Shown: positions 19,726 through 30,489 of the stretch, piece after piece
How positions within the stretch are numbered: the first letter of the stretch is position 1
Layout of the letters: the number at the start of each line of letters is the position of its first letter
Assembly (NCBI GenBank): GCA_013306675.1
Contig: JABLUY010000100.1
Coordinates: 55,714 to 119,713, forward strand
Source: Thraustochytrium sp. TN22
Taxonomy: Eukaryota > Sar > Bigyra > Thraustochytrida > Thraustochytriidae
Direction of reading: 5' to 3'
Length of the DNA: 64,000 nt
Notes under the pieces: generated by a model
Seen by the model: the letters and a program-made list of their open reading frames with translations, nothing else
Told to the model about the DNA's origin: nothing
Databases searched by the model: none
Made by a program: the position numbers and the translations under genes

Positions 19726-22447
19726 CGAGCACGAGCAGGAGCACGAGCAGGAGCACGAGCAGGAGGCGTCTGCGAGCGCGCCAGCGGCGCGGGCGGATGC
19801 CATAAAGGCACTGTTCTGGGACCCGATCGCTTCTCAGATGTCGGCGCCGCCGCCTCCGCCAACACCACCGCCGTCACCGCCGCCGTCGCCACCACCAGCT
19901 CGGCGCACGGCGGGCAACAAGGACTTGAAACCTGGGCGTGTTTTGCGGCGCGAGTCGCGGACGGCAGGATCGAGCCGCGCGGCGTCGCCGCCGCCGCCGC
20001 CGCCGCCGCCTCCGGCCAGCCGGCGTAGGCACAAAGAATCCAAGGAATCCAAGGAATCCAAGGAATGGAAGGAGGAGGCCTCCTTTGAGAGCAGCTACAG
20101 GCTCCCGAGCGAGGCGCCGCGGACGCGACAGGGCCTGCAAGCGGAGAATGTGCGGCTGCGTCGCGAGCTGCACGCACTGCAGCTCCGGTACACGGCTCTG
20201 GAGGAAGCCGGCAAGGCCGCTGCACGTGAGCTGGAGGACGAGCGCGCGCGCGTCGCGGAGCTGGCGAGCGCTGCGGAGAGGCAAGAGGCGGAGGTCGTGG
20301 GCGTGCGCGCGGAGCTGCAGGAGGTGCTGACGACCAATGCGGTGCGCGGGTCGCTGCGCACGGTGCTGCGCGAGGGCTCGGACGCGGCCGTGTCCGGCGA
20401 GGAGATGGCTCGCATCGAGCGCGAGATGGCGGAGCAAGACCGCCTGCTGGAGGGCTACCAGCGTGAAAACGAAAGGCTCATGGCGCAGGTGCGCGAGGCA
20501 GAGGCGCGCGCCGAGGAGGTCCGCCAGCAAATGTACCGCACGTCGATGCGCGTCGGCAAGGACCTCAACGCGCAGGCCGAGGGCGGGCGGCCCGCGGACG
20601 CCGAGAGCCTGCGACGCGCGCTGTCGGCGGACGAGGAGGCGCGAGCGCTGCGCGAGGAGCTCGCGGAGCTGCGCGAGGCCCACGCGCGGGAGCGTTCCGC
20701 CCTGCGCGAGGAGTTGGAGGCCGCGCGACGCAACAGCAACGGCGGCAGCCAGCGTGGTGGCGACGACGAAGAAGGCCACGAGCCTGGGGCGCGCGAGCTG
20801 GTGCAAGAGCTGCGCAAGGAGCTTGCCGAGGCGCGTTTTGAGCACCTTCGAGAGGCCAAGGCGCTCAAGGAGAAGCTCGCGTGGTACGTGGAGAACCAGG
20901 AGCTCCTAGAGACGCAGGCGGCGCAGATCGAGGAGCAACGCGAACGCATTCGTGCGCTCGAGAGCGGTGGCAAGCAGGGCGACAACGCAGTGGGCCTGGG
21001 CGGCGTGCGGCGGCCGAAGCAGTCCACGTCAGGCGATCTCAAGCGCATCCGCGCATTGGAGAAGCAGGTGAGCGAGCTGGAGGAGGCGCTGCGCAAGCGC
21101 AACCCGGATTGCATCGCCAACCTTATCCTCGCAGCCGGGCCGAACGAGTCCGAGAAGCAGACGCGGCGCGAGCTACGGGCCAAGGCAGAAGCGCTCCAGG
21201 AGGAGCTCGATCACAGGACCAAGGCGCACGCGGCGCGCATGCGGTCCCTTCGCCAAGAACACGAGCGCGTCAAGATGCGCTACGAGCGCCTGCTGGAGGA
21301 GAAGACCGCAGCCAGCGGCGGCCACGGCGGCAACGGCGCGAATGCTCAGTACGCCTCGGCGTCGGGGCTGGAGCACTTTCGCGACGACGGTGGCGCAGGT
21401 GCTGGCGAGGGCGCCGGCGTCAGTACCGGCGCCAGCGGCGCGCACGGCGAGGCGCGCGTCCAGCAGCTGGAGCAAGAGCTGGGGCGTGTGCGCGAGTTTT
21501 ACCGCAAGAAGATTGAGGATCTGTCAAAGAAGTCGAGCACCGCGCTCCGCGCCGCGCGGCGCGAGGGCCCTGTGTCGGCGCCGGCCGCCTCGGCGCAGCG
21601 CGACATGGACAAGCTTCGCGCTGCCAAGACGGCGCTCGAGGCGCGCGTGGAGGAAATGGAAGCCGCCATGAGCAAGAGCGGCGCACGGCGCGCGCTCGCC
21701 GCGCTCGAGGCCCGTGTCGCAGAGCTGCAGGAGGAGAATTCTCACCTCAAAGCAGCAGCCGAGCGCGCGGATCGCGCAGAGCGAGACCACGCGCGCTCCG
21801 AGAATCCAGCTGCGGACGAGCCAGAACCGTCCACACCTGGTGCAGCGAGCCACGCGCTGCGGGACGCCGCGCGGGACGACGCGGACGACGCGGACGACGA
21901 GACCGCCGAGTTGGTGGCTCTGCTGCATGGCGGGCACAAGCAGCAGCCAGCATCCCCGTCGCCGCGGTCGCGGTCGCGGGCCCGGTCGCGGTCGCCAGCG
22001 GCGCAGAGCACCAAGAAGGTGCGCGCTCTCGAGGCCAAGGTGGAGGCTCTGAGCGCAGAGAACGAGCGCGTGGCGGAGCGCTGGACCGCCGCGCTGGAGC
22101 GGTCCGAGGAAGCGCTGCGCAGGTTGCGGCGCGAGAACGCCGAGCTGGAGGCGCGCCTGGAGGAGGCCAAACACCAGCTCGAGGAGCCCGCCACGCCGTC
22201 CATGATCCAGCAGCAGGCGCTGACGCGCCGGCTGAACGAGATGGAGGCACGCTTTCAGGCGCGAGAGCGCGAGCTGGAGCTCGTCGTACACAACGTCAAG
22301 CACCGTGCGGACATGGACCTTCGCGCGGCGCAGTCGTCCTTTGAGGCGGCGCTGGCCGCCAAAAATGCCGAGATTCGGCACTTTCGCGACGAGCTGGACG
22401 CAATCTTGGCCGCTGTCAAGGGCGCTACCGCGGCGCCCGGGAGCTGA
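17612..22447 (+). CDS. CEP162: CEP162-like centrosomal/transition-zone coiled-coil protein with an embedded Tudor-like module
   Basis: 1611 aa from the ATG at 17612. CEP162 binds axonemal microtubules and promotes transition-zone assembly at the ciliary base. The C-terminal half matches the family. KRNPDCIANLILAAG (about residue 1163) corresponds to the HPNSLPALILAA signature, MEARFQARERELELVV to MRHAQREQELQQII, and AKNAEIRHFRDELDAIL near the end to KNRELEKFRTELDSIL. About 700 residues of heptad-rich coiled coil precede the end. The N-terminal half is acidic and low-complexity (poly-D, poly-E/Q, poly-P). It also contains a Tudor/Agenet-like module near residues 489-545 (VEGARIRARLFDW, YPGHIARI, LVFDDGDEADRI), which I do not associate with animal CEP162. 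The protein stops about 10 residues after the last conserved motif, and the stop lies within a 93-bp tandem duplication. Confidence 0.78.
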
Positions 22448-22613
22448 CAAGGCGAGATCGACCAACTCACCTCCAAGAAGAGTATCAAGCAAAAGTGAAA
22501 AGAGGCAGGTCCGTGATGAGCCGCGGCGCCCGGGAGCTGACAAGGAGAGAGATCGGCCAAGTTACCTCCAAGAAGAGTCCCAAGCAAAAAGGAAAGGAGA
22601 CAGGTCCGTGATG
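22428..22613 (+). repeat. 93-bp tandem duplication across the CEP162-like stop codon
   Basis: Copy 1 (22428-22520) holds the last codons and the stop of the upstream gene. Copy 2 (22521-22613) repeats it with scattered changes; anchors are CCGCGGCGCCCGGGAGCTGA, CTCCAAGAAGAGT and CAGGTCCGTGATGAG. Confidence 0.9.
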
Positions 22614-22742
22614 AGATTTGTAGTAGCGTACCATGATGAAGATGTATCGTCGAAGCGCGCGCAGCAATCCCAAAAGGGAGCGCAGCAGCCCCGTGGCAAT
22701 CCTTGAGAGTGAGCCATTTGCGTGAGTTCAGGATTCACATTG

Positions 22743-23777
22743 TCAGTTGCCTTCCGCAAGCGCCTTGATGAGCTTGTTGGGCTGTGCGCGGCCCTCATAC
22801 GCCTCGAAGGCGTCCTTTTCGACGCGCTCCGCGAGCCGCGACGAGGTCTGTTTGCCTGCGAGCACGAGCGCCTTGACGCCGCGCAGACGCGCGTTTAGCA
22901 CCTGTAGCTGCGCAATGGTGCCGTCGACGGTGGAGTGAAAGGCCTGGTCCAGCTCGGACGGCTCCTGCCGCTGCTGGTCTTGCTGCCGCTTCGCTTCGGC
23001 ATCGGCGGGTCTTGCTAGGCCGGGCCGTGGCGGCGCCGGCTGGCTGGACTGGCTGCAGCGAGCGTCCTCGACCTGTTTCCACTCCTGCAGCTCGCGTTGG
23101 TACTCGGCAATGAGCGCGTTAAGCTCGGCCTCGCGCCGGCGGAAGAGCTGGTTCTTTGGGTTGGCCTTGGGCTTTGGGCGCTCGATCTGGTCGTCGAGCG
23201 CTGCGCCCTTGGTGCCCGTAAGCTCCTTTTCCACCCTGCGCAGCACCTTCTCGCTGGACTGGCGCAGGCCATCCACGACAGTCGCGTATTCGCCTGTGTA
23301 GACGTCCTCTAGCGCCTTGAGCTCGTGGTCCATGATCGTCTGCAGCGCGCCGTGCACCCACTGGCCAAGCTTGGGGCCGTCCGACTCCAGCGCGGCCTCA
23401 TCGACCGCGAAGGCGATCCCTTTGGGGTATTTTGGCTTGTGCGTTGGCTTGCGCGTGCGGGCAACCTTGCCAGCGCGCAGCACCTCGGCCGCCGTCTTGC
23501 GCTTGCGCGTGTTCGCCGCTGCGGGGCCGCCGTTCTCCTTCTTCGCGCCTGCCCGCCGCGTCTGCGTCTGCGTCTGCTCTTCGCCGTCGCTGTCCACGTC
23601 GCTAAAGCTAAATTCCTCGCCGGCCGCCGGGTCCTTGTGCTGCGACTGCTGCTGCTGCTGCTGCTGCTGCTTCACCTCATCGTCCTCGGCGCCGCCGCTG
23701 CTGCTGCTGCGCAGGCGCGCCGACCGCCGCTTCACCTGCACGTTGCCCGGGAGCAGCACCACCGCCTCGCCGCCCAT
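22743..23777 (-). CDS. Basic, coiled-coil-containing protein; possible DSN1/MIS13-like kinetochore subunit
   Basis: 344 aa from the ATG at 23777. The N-terminus is basic and Ser-rich, followed by a poly-Q run, an acidic patch (FSDVDSDGEE) and Lys/Arg clusters (TRKRKT, RTRKPTHKPKYP) typical of nuclear proteins. After about residue 125 it becomes helical. VDEAALESDGPKLGQWVHGAL resembles the short helical motif before the LLxWC element of MIS13/DSN1, and the C-terminal helix carries a run of leucines and ends in LAERVEK. The similarity is weak, so the kinetochore call is a suggestion only. The gene is convergent with the CEP162-like gene. Confidence 0.55.
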   Translation of the reverse strand: MGGEAVVLLPGNVQVKRRSARLRSSSSGGAEDDEVKQQQQQQQQSQHKDPAAGEEFSFSDVDSDGEEQTQTQTRRAGAKKENGGPAAANTRKRKTAAEVLRAGKVARTRKPTHKPKYPKGIAFAVDEAALESDGPKLGQWVHGALQTIMDHELKALEDVYTGEYATVVDGLRQSSEKVLRRVEKELTGTKGAALDDQIERPKPKANPKNQLFRRREAELNALIAEYQRELQEWKQVEDARCSQSSQPAPPRPGLARPADAEAKRQQDQQRQEPSELDQAFHSTVDGTIAQLQVLNARLRGVKALVLAGKQTSSRLAERVEKDAFEAYEGRAQPNKLIKALAEGN

Positions 23778-23975
23778 GCTGCCCGCGCGCGCCCCGCCGC
23801 CCCCGCGCGCCGCGATCGAGACTTGCGTTGGACTTGAGAGTTGACCGAGCGCGAGACCTCGTCCTCGCGCGTGCAACCGTCGCGCAACCCTTTTCTGCCT
23901 TTTGCGTTGCGCTGGTTCGCAGACCGCGAGCCCAGCGGCGCAATCAAAACCTGGAAGGCCGCGCCATAAAACAGC

Positions 23976-25179
23976 TTAGACGCGCAGGAGGTCGCGCAGG
24001 TAGGCGCGGAGGCCGCGCAGGACGCGGAGCGCGTCTTCGCGGGCGAGCTGGTCGAGGTCGAGCACCTCGAGGCGCGCGAGCAGCTGCGGCAGGGAGAGGT
24101 CGGCGAAGGCGGGCGCCCTTTCGGCGTTCCCCGGCGAGGCTTTCTCGTCGGCCTGGCGCAACAGCTCCTCGGTGCGTGCGAGAACCGTCGCTGGCACTTC
24201 GGCGAGGCGGGCGGCGTGGACCCCGTAGGAGTTGTCGGCGATGCCCTGCTCGACCTCGTACAGGTAGACGAGCTCGCGCGTGGCCGGATCCAAGGCAGAG
24301 TTCATCTTGATGAGCTCGACGCGGCGCGAGTCGGGCTCGAGCAGCGCAGGGAGCTGGTGAAAGTGCGTAGCGAATAGCGTTCGACATCCAATGTCGACGA
24401 GCGCTTCAAGCACTGCCTGCGCAATGGCGCAACCGTCGCGCGTGGAGGTGCCGCGGCCGATCTCGTCCACGATCACGAAGGAACGCGCGGTAGCGCGGCG
24501 CAAAATGGTGGCGGTCTCCTCCATCTCAACCATAAAGGTGGACCGGTCCGCGATGAGCTCGTCCGAGGCGCCGACGCGGCAGAAGAGGCGATCCACGATG
24601 CCGAGCGTGGCGGAGCGCGCGGGCACGAAAGAGCCGATCTGCGCGAGAATGACCAGATGCGCGTTCTGCCGCAGGTAGGTGCTCTTGCCACCCATGTTGG
24701 GTCCGGTGATGAGCCATAGAGCAGCCTCCTGCACGTCCCCGTCCACGTGCTTGTCCGCATCCGTGTCCGAGTCTGAGTTCGAACTTGCACTTGCACTTGC
24801 CGCGAGCGAGAGCGGATTCGGTACGAATACGCGTGGCGCGCCAGCTTGACCCTTGCTCTGCGTTTCCACCACCAGGTGGCGGCCCTGTGAGACGTGTGCG
24901 ACGGGCTCGTCCACGAGAACTGGGCGCGCCAGGTGCATATCCTCGGCGAGGATGGCGAGCCCGCACACCACGTCGATTTCCGCAAGGGCGTCCGCGACCT
25001 CGCGCACGCGGGCTGCGTCGGCGCGCAGCAGGGAGAGGAAGCGTTTGGTGAGCGCGGACTCCATTGCCTGCACGTCGTCGGCTGAGCGCAGCATGTCGGA
25101 CTCTAGCTCGACAAGCTCCGGGTGCCGATATCGCGAGCGGCCGCGCAGCTCTTGGAATTTGCGAAGCCCACCGCTGGTA

Positions 25180-25225
<46 letters not shown>

Positions 25226-27173
25226 CGGGGCCCGCCGCGAGCCCTCGTTCCAGCGCTGGCACATCTTTGGAGGGCACCTCCAGGTACAGCATGCCATTGC
25301 GGCGTGCGCCAATCTTGAGGCGTTCAATGCCAAGATCTGCACGCAGGGCAGCCTCCTTGGCGAGCACAATGCCGCGCTTGTTGGAGCGTAGCTCGCGACA
25401 GGCATCGAGGCGCGACGAGAAGCCCGGACGCACATCGCCAGGCACCAGGTTCAACCGGGTGTCCGCACCGTCGTCTTCGTCGTCATTGCCGCCGTCGTCC
25501 TCTGATGCTGTCCCGTCGCCGGCGTCGCTGGCGGCGCCGAAAACCACGGCCATGGTTTCCGTCACGACGCCGCGCCTGAGCTCGTCAAAGAGCTCAGCGG
25601 CATCGCTCTCGAGATCGCGCAGGCGGCGCAGGCTGGCGTGGATCGATGAGCGCTCGAGCGCCGCGACGTCGAGGCCTCCGCGTTCGAACTCGGCGTCGAT
25701 GATGCGGAGTAGGTCGCGCGCCAGAGCGCCGGCCTGGTCGAGCGTCTGCGCCACCACGGCGAGGTCTCGCTTGAGCCAGGTGGCGTCGAGGATGCGCTGC
25801 AGGCTGCGGTGCAGATCGGCGATCTCACGAAGGTGCTGCCGCACGACGTGGCGCGCCTCGGGGCAGTCGACGAGGAAGGCTACTGCGTCGAGGCGTGCCT
25901 CGATAGCCGCACGGTCAATCATGGGCGCCTTGAGCGCAGTGGCGAGCAGGCGCGCGCCACCGGGCGTGGCAGTGCGATCGATAGCGTGAAGGAGCGAGCC
26001 GCGCTTGCGCCCAGACGCGGCCTGAACGACCTCGAGGCTCTTGAGCGCGGCCGGGTCGATCTCGAGCGCCGTGGCACGCGCCGCAAAAAAGTCGTTGCGC
26101 TGACACGCCGACACGTGCGGCACGCTCTCGCGCAGCGCAAACTTGCCGTAATTCAGTGCGCCAGCCAGCGCGGCGCGCTCCGCCCGCGTGAGTGCATCGA
26201 TAGGCACCATGCCGAGCGCGCCGCTGGCGTCCAGGAGCTTCTCAAGCGCGCCGTTGCTGTCCTCAAAGGTGTCATCGGGCCGAAAGGTAGTGCAGCAGTT
26301 TCCAAGAGGAGGACAGCGCACGAGGTTGAGGTCGTATGGCTCGAACGATCCGAAGAACGGCTCTAGGTGTCCTTCGTCGCCGTGCGCTCTCCCGGCGCGC
26401 ACCGCCTCGTCCACGGTAAGCACCGGCAGGTCTGCGAGCGCGCGCGGAAGCACGAGCTCCTTGGCGGTGAAACGCGACAGGTTGGCGGCCAGCTCGCGCG
26501 CCGATCCAAGCGGCGCGAGCGCCACCTCGCCCGTAGAGAGGTCCATCTGCGCAAGCCCGTAGGCGGGCGCGTCCCGTGTGCCGTCCGAGGCGACGCTCAC
26601 CAGAAAGTTTGGCTCGTTGGCGTCAAGGAACTCGTCGTCCGTGACGGTTCCTGGCGTGAGCACGCGCTTGACCTCGCGCACAACAATCTCAGACTTGGCG
26701 TTCTCAGGCACCTTCTCCTTGCGGCCTTTTTCGTCCTGCTCGCAGATGGCCACGCGCACGCTCTGATCCATGAGCAGTTTCAGGTACCTGTTGAGCGCGG
26801 TGTGCGGAATGCCACACATGTACTCATCGTAGCGACGGCCCAGCGTGATCTGCAAGAGGTCCGCGACCTGCTTGGCGTCGTCGAAGAAGCTCTCGTAGAA
26901 GTCGCCCATGCGGAAGAGCACCACGTGATCCGGCAGCTCCTCTTTGAGCCTTAGGTACTGCGCCAGGATGGGCTTGGCGCCCTCGCGCAGTGCGCGCGCC
27001 TCCTTGCGCGCGCGGTCCGCGCGCGTCTCCTGCGCGCGCACCACCTGCTCCACCGGCGACGCCGCCGCGCGCCGCGCGCCGGCGGGACCAGCGCGGCCGA
27101 CGGGGACGGCGGGGCCGGCAGGGCCGCGGGCCGCCGCGGCGGCCGCCGCGGAGCGCGCCAGCCCGCGCCGCAT
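23976..27173 (-). CDS. MutS mismatch-recognition ATPase, bacterial MutS1 type, probably mitochondrial
   Basis: 1065 aa from the ATG at 27173. It resembles bacterial MutS more than eukaryotic MSH2-6. The mismatch-binding Phe-x-Glu is present in [12 protein letters not shown] (F92, E94), followed by [19 protein letters not shown] and [16 protein letters not shown]. The lever and clamp domains follow. The ATPase has Walker [10 protein letters not shown] (from about 824), the signature [12 protein letters not shown] and Walker [13 protein letters not shown] (Asp at about 903). The N-terminus ([16 protein letters not shown]) looks like an organelle-targeting leader. No C-terminal endonuclease domain is present, unlike plant MSH1. 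A poly-Ser tract at about 650-665 is encoded by a CTG/CAG microsatellite (25180-25223). It shares a 184-bp head-to-head promoter with RNF113. Function is inferred as mitochondrial DNA mismatch repair. Confidence 0.92.
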
Positions 27174-27357
27174 CTGCCCGCGCCGGGCTCGAGCGGGGTC
27201 TGCGCGCCGCCTTGCGCGCTCTGCTCATGGCGCGCCATGGCGCAGCAGCATAACCATCATCACCAACTCGCCCTTCAGGTTGGCAAGGCCGCGCGCCACG
27301 GGCGGCGCGGGCGGCGCGGGCGGCGAGGGCGGGCAGGCGGCGCCGCGCGTCGCCGCC
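27174..27357. promoter_or_regulatory. 184-bp bidirectional promoter (MutS / RNF113)
   Basis: Two genes begin head to head, with start codons at 27173 (minus) and 27358 (plus). The spacer includes both 5' UTRs and GGCGGCGCG repeats. No TATA-like motif was seen. Confidence 0.5.
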
Positions 27358-28224
27358 ATGTTCAAGAAGCGGCGGAAGCGCGCGCGAGAGGAGACCGGCG
27401 CTGGCGCGGGCGAGGCGTACTCCGTCGCTGCCGCCGAGGGCGCGGCCGCCGCCGCCGCCGCCGCCGAGGACGCCGAGGACGCCAAGGCCGGGCCCGCTGC
27501 GGCGGAGGACGGCGTCGTGGTGGGCGCTGCCCGCGGCCGCCGCGCTGCTGGCGCCGTGGCCGCCAGCTCGGGCGAGACTTCGGCGCTGGCGTCGTCGTCG
27601 TCGTGGTCGTCGTCGACAGCGGCGACCTCGACTTCGTCGTCGGCAGCGGAGCCAGCGTCTCACGCGGAGCACAAGCGCGAGCTGGACGCGGCTCGGCGCG
27701 CGGAGGACGAGAAGGAGAAGCACAAGAAGCCGACGAGCCGCTACGGCCCACGCAGCGCGAGCAGTAGCGTCAAGATGACGGTGCTCGTGGACTACCAGCC
27801 GGACATCTGTAAGGACTACAAAGAGACCGGTTATTGCGGCTACGGCGACAACTGCAAGTTCATTCACGACCGCGGAGACTATAAGGCCGGCTGGGAGCTG
27901 GACCGTGAGTGGGATGCCAAGGAGCGTGAACGCCAGGAGCGCGTGCGCCAGGGCCTTCCGGCGGACCCTGAGGCCGCCGAGGCCGCCGAGGCCGCGGGTC
28001 GCGGCAAACGCGCGAAGACGGCGGCGGTCCCGTTCGCATGCCACCTGTGCCGGCAGCCGTTCACGAACCCGGTCGTAACGCTCTGTGGCCACTATTTTTG
28101 CCGCAAGTGCGCCTTCGCGCACAATGCGAAGAGCCGCAAGTGTGCTATTTGCGGCAAACCCACCAAGGGCATTTTTAACGCTGCGGATGAGGTCGTGGCG
28201 GCTTCAAGTGCTGCCGCAGAATAG
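27358..28224 (+). CDS. RNF113: RNF113/CWC24: CCCH plus RING-finger spliceosome protein
   Basis: 288 aa from the ATG at 27358. Cwc24/RNF113 joins the activating spliceosome near the 5' splice site and carries a RING E3 module. The N-terminal 110 residues are Ala/Glu-rich and disordered. The diagnostic core is [20 protein letters not shown] with DNCKFIHDR (one CCCH zinc finger), then GWELDREWD. The C3HC4 RING runs from [10 protein letters not shown] through [10 protein letters not shown] to [13 protein letters not shown]. This order (CCCH, then the KxGWELdxEW segment, then RING) is specific to the family. The last 17 codons and the stop lie in a 68-bp tandem duplication. Confidence 0.95.
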   Translation: MFKKRRKRAREETGAGAGEAYSVAAAEGAAAAAAAAEDAEDAKAGPAAAEDGVVVGAARGRRAAGAVAASSGETSALASSSSWSSSTAATSTSSSAAEPASHAEHKRELDAARRAEDEKEKHKKPTSRYGPRSASSSVKMTVLVDYQPDICKDYKETGYCGYGDNCKFIHDRGDYKAGWELDREWDAKERERQERVRQGLPADPEAAEAAEAAGRGKRAKTAAVPFACHLCRQPFTNPVVTLCGHYFCRKCAFAHNAKSRKCAICGKPTKGIFNAADEVVAASSAAAE

Positions 28225-28309
28225 AAAGCCTTACATGATGGTTTAACGCTGCGGATGAGGTCGTGGCGGCTTCAAGTGCTGCCGCAGAATAGAAAGCCTT
28301 ACATGATGG
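28174..28309 (+). repeat. Perfect 68-bp tandem duplication across the RNF113 stop codon
   Basis: Copy 1 is 28174-28241 and copy 2 is 28242-28309, identical as far as I can read. The unit contains the final coding bases, the TAG stop and ACATGATGG. Perfect identity implies recent origin. Confidence 0.97.
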
Positions 28310-28332
28310 TAACAGGGTTTGTGAACGTCTAT

Positions 28333-28673
28333 CTACGCGCGCGTCTTCTCCTCCACCGCCGGGACGTCGATGTGCTTCTCGCCAGCACCGGCGCCGGCGG
28401 CAGCGGCCTCCTTACGAGGCGCAGCAGCGTTTGGCTTGGCATTCTCGGCGCCGACCTTGGCTTGTTGCGCCGCCTTCTTCGCTTCGCCCTTGGCGCTGCC
28501 GTTGCTGCTGTTGTTGTTGCGGGGTGGCCGCTTGGACTTGACCTCGCGCGATCCGGTCGGCTGGCCGCGCTCTTGCTCCTTTTCTTTCTTGGCAGGGCCG
28601 TCCACGCGCGGGACTTCGTCCGACGGCATGGCTCCCGTCTTGGCCTGCGACTTGCCACGGCGCCCGCCCTTGG

Positions 28674-28717
<44 letters not shown>

Positions 28718-30489
28718 GGTTGTTGCTGCTGCTGCGGCTGCTTCTGCTGCGGCTGAGGGCCGGCCTGCTTTGGCTTGGCGGCAGCGGGCTTGGCAGCGGC
28801 GGGCTTGTCAGAAGGAGTCACGGTCGCACTCGAAGCAGAAGCTGCCGGCTTGGCGGCAGCAGCAGGAGCAGTAGGCTTGCCCACAGCGGGGGGCTGCTCG
28901 GGCTGCTCCTGAGCCTGCTGCTGCTGCTGCTGCTGCTGCTTGGCACGCTGCTGGCGGCGCTGCTGGTTGCGTGACTTCGTCTTGGCCTTGGGCGCGTCCT
29001 GCTGCTGGTCGTCCGGCTGCGGCGCCTTGGCCTGCGCGGGTTGCGCTGGAGGCTGCGCAGCGGGCTCCTTGGCAGGTGCGGGCACAGCGGGCTTGGGCTT
29101 GCTGGACTTGGACGTGGCAGAGGTATCGGCTGGTGTGGTCACCGTGACCTTGGTGGGCTTGACCGTGTCAGACTTGGCGGACTTGCCCGCGCCGGTCTTG
29201 GGAGCGTTGTTGGGCTTGGCGGCGGCCGCGGACTTGGCCTGGCGCGCCGCAGGCTTGTTGGTTGTCGCAACGTGCGCAGGCTGTGCAGGCTGTGCAGACT
29301 GTGCAGGCGCGGGGCCAGGCGCAGGCGCAGGCGCAGGCGCCGTCACGGGCGCGGGTGCCGCCGCAGCAGGACCGCGGGCGGGAGCAGGAGCAGTCGCTTG
29401 GCCCTTGGTCTTCGCCCGGCCGGCGGGCTTCTGCGGAGCGGGCGCGGGCGCGGGCGCGGGCGCGGGTGCGGATGCGGGCACCTTCGCCTGGATCTGATTG
29501 TGGTTCTGCTGCGTGTGAGTCTGAGCGTGCGGGGCGGCCGCCGCATGCGGGGCACGCTTGGGTTGCGCGGCGTGCGGGCGCGGTTGGCGGCCGGCGCCTC
29601 GCGCGGCGCTCTCAGTGTGCGATGCAGTGCTGGCGTTGCTGGCAGCGTCACTGACACGACCAGCGCGCACACCGCTAGACTGGCGCGACCGCGCATGGGC
29701 CGGACCAGAGCTGCTGAAGTCGCGATAGTTTGCGTCGATGCGGGAGAGCTGGCGCTGGATATTGGCCTCTTCGTCACGCAGCGAAGACATCTTCCGCTCG
29801 TACTCGAGTTGCGTCTCAACGAGCTCCTTCGCCAGGTCCACGGCACGCTTGGTCCCGACGATGCGCAGGAACCGGTCGCGCTCGACCGCAACGCTGACGC
29901 AGCCAGACTTGCGCGCGATCTCGGCGATGTTGCGACTGCGCTCGCCGATGACAGCGCGCGCCTGGGCCGGGTCGAGCGCCATGGCCACCTCGACGTACTC
30001 GAGCATGTCGCGCGCGCGGCGCACGGCCTCCGGGTCGCGGCCACGGATGCGCACCACGCGGCTCTTGGGGTCCACGACGACGCGGTCCACGCCCGTCTCC
30101 TCGCGCACCTTTGAGAGGCGGCCGCCGCCCTTGCCGATGACCAGCCCAATAAGCGCCTCCGGCACGGAGAACTCCACGCGCTGCCCGGACTCAAACTCCG
30201 CGTTGGTCGCGCGCAGGTCCTCCTCCATCTTCTCCGTCTGCTGCTTGCGCTGCTGGTACTCCACCTGGAACGAGAGGTGCACCTCCAGCAGTGACCTCGC
30301 CGCGCGCAGGCTGTCCGCGGTCCCCGCGACGATTTGAAAATTCGCCTTGCCGGGCCTCGGCACCGCCAGCTCCACGCTCGTCGCGCCGGTGCGCTCCCGC
30401 ACCTTCTCGCGCAGCGCCGCCGCCTCCTCGGACGTCACCCACTCCAGCAGCTCGTACGGCACGCCCACGGCGTCCACAAGGTCCGCCAT
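28333..30489 (-). CDS. FMR1/FXR-like tandem-KH RNA-binding protein with Q/A/P-rich tail
   Basis: 718 aa from the ATG at 30489. KH region at about residues 104-230: first KH FSVPEALIGLVIGKGGGRL (GxxG = GKGG, 119-122), and second KH with the loop replaced by GERS (182-185) in ARAVIGERSRNIAEIARKSG. The next segment, FLRIVGTKRAVDLAKELVE with an LRDEEANIQRQLSRID helix, resembles the FXR block VGTKDSIANATVLLDYHL followed by the LRLERLQIDEQLRQIG helix. An N-terminal segment (about 36-95) looks like a third, degenerate KH-type module. Residues after about 260 are low-complexity: Pro/Ala/Gln/Lys-rich, poly-Q at 28675-28716 and 28917-28940, and RGG-poor. I infer a cytoplasmic mRNA-binding, condensate-forming regulator. 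A general multi-KH protein is the alternative. Confidence 0.7.

Noticed and set aside
26824-28122. 432-codon minus-strand frame across the MutS/RNF113 junction
   Set aside because: Runs antisense to RNF113 and then out of frame with MutS; no coherent domain.
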